A stretch of 64,000 bases of DNA. It comes from Metridium senile (Eukaryota > Cnidaria > Anthozoa > Actiniaria > Metridiidae). Under the pieces are notes generated by a model that was not told the origin of the DNA, did not search any database, and saw only the letters and a list, made by a program, of their open reading frames with translations. The stretch covers positions 1,484,623 through 1,548,622 of the forward strand of contig OX459108.1 of assembly GCA_949775045.1 (NCBI GenBank), read 5' to 3'. The translations under genes and the position numbers were made by a program. This document shows positions 51,200 to 61,900 of this stretch, in pieces. The first letter of the stretch is position 1. Each line of letters opens with the position of its first letter.

Positions 51200-51600
51200 G
51201 GTAGACCAGTTTCAGGTTATCTATCACCGCTATACTATTTGACAAAAGACGCATTTGCACAGGAATAGCCTCAATGAACTGAGTAAATTCAAATGTGTTT
51301 TCTATTGTTTAGCGATAACATCTTTTTCGTGCTTTGATTAGGATTTGTGAATATTTTGACAACAAATCAAGGTTTAACCTGTATAAATGCAGGGGCGGAT
51401 CTAGGGGGTGTTTCTAGTGGCACCAGACACCCCCTAGCGCCGAAATTATACTCCTATTTTATATTTTAGACATTTAAGGACCGGACATCCCCTAACACCA
51501 CAAGAGCCCTTCATTTGCAATTGGGACACCCCCCCTTGACAAATTTCTGGATCCGACCCTGAAGTGCGCCTTTTGTCAAATAGTACAGCGGTGAATAAGA
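51200..51600. mobile_element. MITE, TACTCCAGTTTCATGTTATC family, copy 3, host of a second element
   Basis: Left AGTTTCAGGTTATCTATCAC and TTTGACAAAAGACGCATTTG, right TGCGCCTTTTGTCAAATAG. It is interrupted at 51390-51561. Confidence 0.78.
51390..51561. mobile_element. hAT-like MITE (CAGGGGCGGATCTAG ends) nested in another MITE
   Basis: Ends CAGGGGCGGATCTAG and CTGGATCCGACCCTG. CAGGG...CCCTG ends on GGCGGATC-type sequence are typical of hAT MITEs (family knowledge). AAATG on the left and AAGTG on the right are a possible duplicated target, one base different. The interior has CACCCCCTAG and GGACACCCCC blocks. Confidence 0.7.
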
Positions 51601-51638
51601 CAACGTGAAACATATCATTTTCACTTTATGCACCAAAT

Positions 51639-51726
51639 GGTCCCCTTGAAAGCTCAACGTTCGTCTCGCTTCGATGCAAAGGCCCGGCTACCTTTCAAGA
51701 TGGCGCAGGGAACTGTGAAGGGGACT
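51639..51726. mobile_element. Single arm of the GTCCCCTTCACAGTTCCC MITE family, copy 5
   Basis: GGTCCCCTTGAAAGCTCAAC joins the outer end directly to the right arm (GTTCGTCTCGCTTCGATGCA...). The left arm has been deleted between two GAAAGCT-like points. Confidence 0.75.
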
Positions 51727-52226
51727 ATTGAAGTTTAGTGATCAATTTTATTAATTCTTTGGACTGACCAGCCTCGCGTACATTTGAAAACGAAGCTAGA
51801 CTATCAAATACAACAGCAGGTCGCCATATATATATATTTCGATTGGGTCGATATCCGTTTTTAAAATGGTCATTATGTTTGATGCGATAAAACTTAAAAG
51901 GCTCTTCCGATTGTAGTCAACACTATCCATTAAACCACGATAAAGGTCTTACGCCCGCTCAATTATTCAATTAAGATTTAGTACAAAATCCCCATAAATC
52001 CCTTGAGGAATGCCATCAATATATCTGAACATCTAACACTGATCAATTTCACCTAGGCTACCCAAATGACTATACTTCAATCTATTTTTTATAAGGGTCA
52101 AATGGAGAGAGCATAAGTAAGAGATCGCGGCAAACTACAGTACCCCGCGTGCCATATGAATTCCTAATTGCGCGCTATTTTTAGTACGTACGTAACCGCG
52201 GATGCAAGTATAGGCGATAGGTCATT

Positions 52227-52727
52227 CCAAGATGAATGGCATACACCTACTTCAAAAGGGTTTGTCCAAGGCGATAGGTTGTTGCAGGACGGAAAAGAAT
52301 TATAAGAATACACCTACTTCAAAAAGGTTGTCCAAGGCGATAGGTTATTGCAGGACGGAAAGGAATTATAGGCATACACCTATTTCAAAAAGGTTGTCCA
52401 AGGCGATAGGTCATTCCAAGACGGAAAGGAATTATAGGCATACACCTATTTTAAAAAGGCTGTACAAGACTATAGGTCATTCCAAGACGGAAAGGAATTA
52501 TAGGCATACACCTATATTTCAGGTTGTCTTCCTTCCGTATTGGAATGACCTATCGCCTTAGACAACCTTTTTGAAATAGGTGTATGCCCATAATTCCTTT
52601 CCATCTTGGAATGACCTATCGCCTTGGACAACCTTTTTGAAATAGGTGCATGTATGCCTATAATTCCTTTCTGTCTTGGAATGACCTATCATTTCAATTA
52701 GACAACCTTTTTAAAATATACATGTGT
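52227..52727. repeat. ~65-bp satellite arranged head-to-tail then inverted
   Basis: Units of GGCATACACCTATTTCAAAA, AGGTTGTCCAAGGCGATAGG, TCATTCCAAGACGGAAAGGA run forward about five times (52227-52510) and then in the opposite sense about three times (52525-52727), so the block can fold on itself. A lone monomer occurs at 27150-27210. Confidence 0.93.
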
Positions 52728-53089
52728 ACTAAGATATCAAAAGTGATTAAATCTCGCGCGTGTAATCAAGACAACAACAATAACATCCATACTGTCAGCT
52801 TAGTCTTCGTGTTTTATGTTTTATGGTTTAATTGTCCTGCTTACTTAATTAAAAAGAGATCAACTATCTACAATGACTATACATTCCCAAGAGATCCAAA
52901 TTCTGCCATGTTTTAATCCTCATAAGATTTTAATTAACTGCCATCAAGTTTAGACTTTGTGAAGATTTGTTAGTAAACATGTAGAAACCGAGGAAACAAC
53001 TCTCAGCTTTTTCTACTTACAAAAAGAGTTGAACATAAAGGCCTCAGAAGCAGAAGTTCATATCAAAAGTCAACAAACTAGCGTGAGAA

Positions 53090-53210
53090 ATGTTTTCTTT
53101 AAAACTCCAGTCCTTTGGGGCTACAAGGTCTAGGAGTTACACTGAACCTTTGAAGTCGGATGTGCTAGCGAAATACTTGATGGAATTTCCAATTGGACTT
53201 TTAAATGAAG
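53090..53210 (+). other. Candidate alternative first exon of CEP85
   Basis: An ATG opens 40 codons (MFSLKLQSFGATRSRSYTEP ... FPIGLLNE) and stops at a good donor GTATGT in phase 1, the phase needed by CEP85 exon 2 at 56138. The peptide is ordinary in composition and not repeat-derived. I do not recognise it; it could instead be a lone exon of another gene or chance. Confidence 0.35.
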
Positions 53211-53249
53211 GTATGTGCCTTTGCTTTCTGCAAAACATAAATCACGTCA

Positions 53250-53400
53250 GGGGACGGTTGTACGAAGGGTGAATAGCGCTGTCCACCGGATAAATCCTTA
53301 ATTATCCAGCGGATAAAATCTTTAAAAATCATGAAAATCCTATGCAGTGGATAACTTTTACCCGCGGATAACTTTATCCACCCTTCGTACAACCGTCCCC
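53250..53400. mobile_element. Palindromic MITE, GGTTGTACGAAGGGTG family, copy 2
   Basis: GGGACGGTTGTACGAAGGGT and its complement at the right; the core contains CCGGATAA and GCGGATAACTTTATCC. It begins ~40 bp after the candidate exon above. Confidence 0.85.
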
Positions 53401-53485
53401 AGGGCTCGTCGTTTTGTATGTGTGTGGTAGTCACATGCACCCGGCAAAACCAGCCGACAATCTTGAATGAGCTGAGTATAGTCAC

Positions 53486-53770
53486 TCGCTATCAGTCGAA
53501 CACAAACTTTTTTCCTTTGGAATATTTTGCCATAGTCAATTACTGTATCGTTTGTTATAAACCCTCGCTATCTCGAACACAAACCCATTTCCCTTGGAAC
53601 TTTCTTCCAGTCAATTTACTATCGTTTCTTTTTAATAAAACCTTGCTATCTCGAACACAAACCCATTTCCCTTGGAACTTTCTTCCAGTCAATTTACTAT
53701 CGTTTATTATAATTAAAACCTCGCTATCTCGAACACAAACCCATTTTCATTGGAACTTTTTTACGGTTAT
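53486..53770 (+). repeat. ~75-bp tandem repeat, four copies
   Basis: Units with CTCGCTATCTCGAACACAAA, CCCATTTCCCTTGGAACTTT and CTTCCAGTCAATTTACTATC. The CTCGCTAT-TCGAAC words resemble Tigger-type subterminal sequence, but no element ends are visible. Confidence 0.9.
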
Positions 53771-53959
53771 TTAAAAATTGAATGCTTGGGGGGCCGTTCA
53801 TTTATTAGTTTATGGGGGAAGGGGGGTCACGCTATTTTTGGAAGCTATATAGGGAGGGCTGCTACAAATCTGTTTTAGATGGGTTTGGTAAAAACTGGAC
53901 GAAATATAGGGGGTTATAATATTTTTGCCAACCAGAATGGGGCTTTGCTTGTACTAATG

Positions 53960-54190
53960 CTTCCTTCCTTCCTTCCTTCCTTCCTTCCTTCCTTCCTTCG
54001 TTCCTTCCTTCCTTCCTTCCTTTTTTTCATGACCTTCCATTATCTTGCTTTTCTTCTTTCCTTGATTCTTTTATCCTTTCCTCCTTCCTTCATTTTCTCT
54101 TTTTTCCTTCTTTGTTTCTTTCTTTCTCTCATCCTTTCCTTCTTTCCTTCTTTCCTTCTTTCCTTCCTTCATTTTCTCTTTTTTCCATTC
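53960..54190. repeat. (TTCC)n pyrimidine tract
   Basis: TTCCTTCCTTCC with TTTC/CTTT variants; purely pyrimidine over most of its length. Confidence 0.95.
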
Positions 54191-54737
54191 ATATTTTTTG
54201 CGCGGGGTTTCTTTATCATTGCTCGCCTGCCTCATTCCTAAGTCCGTGACGTCATCACGCAGTTATAACCACTCTGACATCAAGCAAAGTTATAACATGT
54301 TTACATAATTCATGTGCTACAACGAAAGCTAATATCATCCAAAAAGTCACATTAATACATGAGGACATGTATAGAAACACTTCTCCTCCCTCTCCTATCG
54401 CAAAAGGTTTGTAGACATAGTTTTCCGTGGCGTTTTGATGGACGTACAACTTGTAGTTTGTTTGACTTGCTCGACAGTTTCTTATTGTGTCTCGTGTTTG
54501 CTAAGTCTTTTTGTTTTATAGCGGGTCATTTGAAAGTCAGGGAAGTTTATTTATGCAGAAATGACATGCTCAAATCTTGTTCAAATAGACTAGCGTGGCC
54601 GGTTATTGCGTTCAGCTAGTTGTTTACAAATAGTATTGAATCGTAGCCATTTTCTCCGGATCTCGAATTTGTAGGATCTAGCTCTTCTTCAATCCTTCAA
54701 CCTCAGGGCTCAGGGTTTAATGTTTAATTAGCTCAAT

Positions 54738-57700
54738 ATGTATTCAAGTTTGCCGGATTTAAGCTCTCAAGAATTTATTGACGGTAAGCAAGCGAGAAAA
54801 CCTCTGATTTTTCACATTTTGTACACTAAATTTTAGCTAATTAAGCTTAATACATGATCAAACTCTTGCTCAGAAAACTGTTTACGGTATACAAGACCCA
54901 GTCCAAAATTCGCTTTGATTATATTAACTTTAAATCTTTTCTTCCCATGTGGCTAACGGTTTTGAGCGGGATTTGTAGCTTAAAGCTATAAATTGAAAGT
55001 TATAATTACTATAATAACTAATTAAGCTTTCGATTTTATATACATGTAGGGTTGTTCTTTCTTGTACAAATTCATTTCACGAACCGAAAAATGTATGAAT
55101 CGGGTTCTCAAGCATTGCAAAAATTTACTCATTTAAACTTATTAAATATATACTATAGTAATTCTTAGACAGCAACTATAAAAGTGCACAATATAATAAT
55201 AAAAGCTTTGATTTTGAAGTGTTACTGAATAACAGGTATCCAAATTCATTGCGAAAACCATGTCGAAACGTGTCCAAAATATAGTATTCCTGCAAAGGTC
55301 ACTTTAATATTTACAACATTTCCATAGTTACGGCTACCGATGAATGATTAAGGGACTCATGCATGTTCAATCAGTTGTAGCCAAAGTTATTTTAAATGAA
55401 TATTTTGCCTTATAAACTTATTTATTAGAGATTGAAGGTAATTTTGAAGTTATTGTGTTTGAATTGTTCTCACTATAACTAAGCCTTGTAGATTATGCAC
55501 AATAACTATAGTATCAATAACAATAGGTTAATAGATTATTATGTTAATAAAGTAGGAACATTTTTGATTTATATTTTTGTGGTATCTATATTATTTACTG
55601 GCTAGGGTCTTTTGTTTTAACAGCTTTATTGGGGATGTATTATAGTTACTAATTTATTAGACTTACAAAACAGATTATCAAAACAGACTAAATGAAGATG
55701 CACAGGACTGATCACAAACAATTAATTAAACGAGCACAATGTGGTTATAATACAGTACTGCTATTGTTTGGTTAGGTTTAGGGCAATTGTTTGGAAAGCC
55801 CTCTATTGTTTTTTAAACCAATCCTAAAAGATTTTCGATTTGGTGCTGACTGTCCCCAATCATCATCATTATCACTATCATCATCATTACCATCATCATT
55901 ATCATCATCATTACCATCATCATCAGCATCATCATTACCATCATCAGTATCAGCATCATCATAACCATCATCAGCATCATCATCATTACCATCATCATTT
56001 GTCACTATCATCATCATTACCATCATCATCATCACTATCATCATCTTTACCATCATCAGCATCATCATTACCATCATCATCATCACCATTATTGACATTG
56101 TCATCATTATCACCCAACTTATTACCCTGTCTTGTAGGAATACCGTATGGACAGACAATAGAATGGAAGACACCAAAGTTATCTAATAACAATAGTGCAC
56201 GAAGAGGGTCTGATGGACTGGCAACAACGAGAAACCAGATGTTAGATCAGTCATACAGCGAACCATCATCACCTAGAATAAAACATACTACCGGTAGGAA
56301 AGTGATATTATCATCATTAATTATCGTTATCAACAGGTTCCCATTTAAATCTGTACTTTCCCATTTAAATCTGTACTTTCCCATTTAAATCTGTACTTTC
56401 CCATTTAAATCTGTACTTTCTTATTTAAATCTGTACTTTCCCATTTAAATCTGTACTTTCCCATTTAAATCTGTACTTTCCCATTTAAATCTGTACTTTC
56501 TTATTTAAATCTGTACTTTCCCATTTAAATCTGTACTTTCCCATTTAAATCTGTACTTTCCCATTTAAATCTGTACTTTCTTATTTAAATCTGTACTTTC
56601 CCATTTAAATCTGTACTTTCCCATTTAAATCTGTACTTTCTTATTTAAATCTGTACTTTCCCATTTAAATCTGTACTTTCCCATTTAAATCTGTACTTTC
56701 CCATTTAAATCTGTACTTTCCCATTTAAATCTGTACTTATGCAAATTGTGTTGATGTGTGCTAAACACACAGATCAACCAATCACAGTATATTATTTCTG
56801 AAGTGAACTTCTGTGATTGGTTGATCTGTGTGTTTAGCACACATCAACAAAATTTGCATAAGTACAGATTTAAATGGGAAAGTACAGATTTAAATGGGAA
56901 AGTACAGATTTAAATGGCAACCTGTTTATCTTAAAAAAAAACTCATGACCATTTTGTCCAATCCGATGCTCCTCTCTGGTCCCCCCCATCCCCCCATCTC
57001 CACTGACAATATCAGACTTATAAATAATTTACTTTAAATTTATATCATTATTGTTATCATTATCATCATTGTTATCATCATCATTATTGTTATCATTATC
57101 ATCATTGTTATAAATCATCATCATCATAGGTATCATTATCATCATTGTTATCATTATCATCATTGTAATTATCATTAAAAAAATCATGAATAATTAATGA
57201 GACATTTTCAAAAGAAATCATGACCAAGACGATTGTTGTAAATCTTCATACAACACTAGTGTTGTATATCCTAATTTGTATAAGTTTTAACTGGTAATTT
57301 TACGGCAAAATTTATTTTAATCTTGAAAATTTTGGTATAATATGAAAGAGCTAACCTAGACAATTTTTTAAGTTTACAACATTCGCGTCCGTGTTGTATC
57401 GATGTGGTATCGGCGATACAATACGGCCACTCATGTTGTAAACATTACTTATCATCATTGTTATCATTATCATCATTGTTATCATTATCATTATTGTTAT
57501 CATTAACATTATTGTTATCATTATCATTATTGTTATTATCATCATCATTGTTATTATCATCATCATTGTTATCATTATCATCATTGTTATCATTATCATC
57601 ATTGTTATCATTATCATCATTGTCATTATTGTTATCATTGTTATCATCATCATCATTGTTATCATCATCATCATCAATTTTATCATCATCATCATTGTTA

Positions 57701-58902
57701 TCATCATCATTATTGTTGATCATCATGTAGGGAATCATGTAGGGAAATAATCCTCAAAGGATTACCGGTATTATATGACAGTCCTACATTTCAATAGGGT
57801 TTTCCGAATTAGCGACTTTGGTACTAATAGTACCAGATACTTATTTTTTTGCTCGAGTATGTATTACAAATTCACAAATTATTGTGGCATGATTGGGCAG
57901 AACTGAATCCTGGGTTTCCTGTGGTTTGTGCGGGGATCAAATGAATGCCAGTCCCCCTCCCCCCTTTTGATGTGCCCCGTTGTCCCTGCATCATTCTTAT
58001 CTATATTCTTATCATTATATTCTTACAGGTGAACCACATCATTCAAAAAGCTACTCCAAACGGAGGGCAGAACGGAAAACCTCTAGACTTGACTCCACCT
58101 CGTCACAGCAATACACACCCAACACCAACGACGACAGCCCTCTCAGAAAATGGTCTTCATATTCTGGCCTTTCAAATGATGACATAGATGGTGGCAAACC
58201 TACTGGACGACATATAGATAGTACAATGTCTAACAGTTATCACAGTTCGATGGATGGTATAGATAGAGTCACGTCACAGGTATATCCAGGGATTGTTGGT
58301 GTAGTAAGATCGACACAGAGAAATCCACAACTAGATTCAGGTAACAGATAAATTAGTGTTGACTGTATGTTACATACCATATACACTTAAATCATTATCT
58401 GTGTATGATTATGATCGTCGCAGAGAAATAAGCAATTTATGCAATTGCAATTATAGAAGCCCGAAAATTTTTTTTTTTTTTTTCGGGCTTCTATAATTGC
58501 AATTGCATAAATTGCTTATTTCTCCGCGACGATCATAATCATACACAACCACATCATTATCATAAACATCAGGTCGTTTACAGCAGTTGTTTCATACATT
58601 AATGACTAGTAAAAATGTTTGATATATGTCCTGTCTAGGTACAGGTTCGTCTATTGCTTATGTTGCCCCTTTAAGACATGATTCCAGTTCACATGTTGAT
58701 GGGTATAGTACACCTAAAAGCTCATCAAGTCGATCCAGAACACCATCCAGCACAACTAGTACTGATGATACTGATAAATGGGACTCGTTATTGAAGGCAA
58801 AGGATGACTTGATTACACAGAAAGACCAGATTATTGACAGGTGGGAGTTATGTGGTGATGATGGCATTCATGATGATGATGGTGGTGGTGGTAGTGGTGA
58901 TG

Positions 58903-58933
<31 letters not shown>

Positions 58934-61900
58934 AGATGGTGGTGATGATGGTGGTGGTGGTGGTGGTGGTGGTGGTGATGATGATGATGGTGATGATGAA
59001 GATTGTGGTTATGATGGTGGTGGTGATGGTGGTGATGATGATGGTGGTGGTGGTGGTGGTGGTAGTGATGATGGCGGTGACGACGATGGTGGTAGTTGTG
59101 ATGATTGTGAAGATGATGATGATAGTGGTGGTTGTGATGGTGCTGATGATGATGATTGTGATATTAAAGATGGTGATGATGATGATGGTGGTGGTTGTGA
59201 TTATTGTGGCTGGGAAGATGGTGATGATAATGTTGATTGTAATGATGATGATCATGGTGATTATAATTATGATGATGTGATGGTTCTGTTCAAGTGATAA
59301 TAGTGATAATCATGATGGTGATGATATTGACACTAGCTATAAGAGATGCATTATTTTATGCAATGATGTGTTACTAACTGCTGTTATCATATGACCAGTA
59401 TTTCCCCCGGTGTATGCTCTTTAAGAAAACCTTTGGAAAAAGTCATGTGATCAATACAAACACGTACAGACCCGCTATTCGAAATGGTTTCTTCAATCAA
59501 TCTAATTAAATTAAAAAGAATTGGTCATATGATAAAAAACTTTTTGACTGAGTTAGGTTGGACCTTACAGGAAAATATTTGGCTCTTCATCATGACCATG
59601 AGCCAAATATTTTCCTGTATGGCCCTCCCACTCAGTCAATAAGTACTTAGTACTTATTGTTGCTACAGACAGAAAAAGACCATTGCACAGTTACAGCACC
59701 AGCAACTTAACATGGATGCCAAGCTACAACATGCTCTACTAGTGAAGTCATGCGACCAAGACAGTGTCGTCACTCTCAAGCTACAGGAATATCAGTTTGA
59801 AATGGCTCAGTTACGTGCACAACTATCACAGATTACCAATGATAAGAATATAGAGATTGAAATGCTACAGAGAAAACTGGGGTAATTATCATATGATTAT
59901 GCCGTTTGCTATTTTACAAATCATCTAAGCAATGCATTGGCGGAGCTCAGTTTGATGAGAACGGAGGCAGGTTAAGCTATTGTACAGTTGTATTGAGACA
60001 CTATGCAGTTATATAGACACATGTGGTTTTATATTCCTTAAATGTATACAATGTTGAAATGAAAGGGCATATTTTATTGAAGAAATGGAAAATAAGAAAA
60101 GTGTCAAGAGAACCATGACGTAAAGCCCAGTGGGTATTCTTGTGGAGTGTTTATAAAAAACAGAATTTGATTTTCATGTACTATATGCATTCTGGGCTCA
60201 TACCCCGGGGGGGGGGGGGGGGGGGGGGAGGAGGGTACTCCCATATATTTACTATACGGGGATGATCCGCTGAACAGGGTATGCTTTTTCGAGCTTTCTG
60301 TCATAAACAGGGTATGGTTTTTTTGAGTTTTCTGTCCTGAACAGGGTATATTTTCACCCCATTTCCCCATTTCCTTAGTTTTTTTTTGGTCATAATCAGG
60401 TATATTTATTAGGTAATATGATGAGCAGCGTGGTCTTTCGTCTTTCAAGAAATTCAGCACGTTTTCGCGGCATAAACACGGTCATAAACTGTCATAAACA
60501 GGGCCCCATTTTTATCACTTGTCATAAACAGGGTATAAGAATTTTTTTTTTCTGTCATAAACAGGGTAACTGTTTTAGGATCTCAGCGGAACACCCCTAC
60601 CTAAATCCTAGCGGAGTACCCCCCCCCCCCCCCCAGGGCTCATACATGTACTATCTGCGTACCCACAAGAAACATGCAGCCTAGCATCCTTTGCTTCATT
60701 TTTGCTAGGTTACATTTACAGATAACACATGAACCCCAAAACCCAAATAGAAACTTTACAAAATATTCCACAAGAACGCCTGTTCTGCAGACTATGAATA
60801 TGTAGCCCAGAGATTTCCAACACTTCTTGAGTGTTCTGACTGTTCTGCTGTGTGCCCTCATAAAGCACTCACCTTTGGAACAAATCTGAATATGTAATTA
60901 GTAGTTGTTTTATAATTTGCAATACTTATTTTATAATGTTATATATACAGGGAGAAAGAGTACCTTTTGGATCAGATGGATGCTTGTGTAAAGGACACAG
61001 CTGCTTCTAAAGATAAAGATGTAGACTCACTACATACTAAGGTTAACTTTAAAGTGCATTGAGGCGCAACATACATTATCGTATCATTCTCACTTGATGC
61101 ATCATCATCACCATCATCATCATCATACAAATTATTGTTTTTATTAGTAATAGCTTTTTGCCAATAATTTATGATAATTATCATCCATTGAAGTAATAAT
61201 ATATTGAATGTTTAATTCATAACAAATGAATGTGATTTTTGTCCTCAGTTATCCGTCAAAGATCAAAGTATAACAGAGTACCAGAATAGATTGGATGCAG
61301 CAAAGAAAGACAACCTAAACTTGAAGTAAGGGGACAAAAAAATATCCACAAACAATAATAGAAATTATATAAACCAATCAGAGCTCGCAGAATTTTGATG
61401 CCATATAATAATTATGTCATAATTGTCACTCTCTTCGATGTAGAAAATAAGGCGTTTAGATTTGTTGTCACTTTATTCTAACGTTTTTGACTACATATTC
61501 ATCATCAGGAAATGGTATAAATTACATGAAATGATCTTGTTTTAATTAGAAATATTGATAAGAACACATAGATTGAAAGACTGTCAAATACTAATTATCA
61601 TTATATTTGACAGGCATAGAATTGATGGTTTAGAACGCTATCTATCAGACGTACCTACAACAGAGGAACATCAGAGTACACTGAAAACTATATCCTTCAT
61701 GAATGTTGGCTGTCTTCATGTCTCTCTGGCACCATTATTATTATAATCTGCATAACCTGCATCATTTTCATTGCCATCATCATCATTGCTATAATCATCA
61801 TCATAATAATCACCATCATAATTATTATAACCATAATCATCATCACCTTCATCATCATCATCATCATAATAATAATAATAATAGTCACCATCATCATCAT

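Noticed and set aside
58846..59297. Extension of CEP85 exon 4 into a poly-Asp/Gly coding region
   Set aside because: It reads through the donor GTGGGA into a microsatellite. The next exon at 59669 joins exon 4 in phase when the donor is used.
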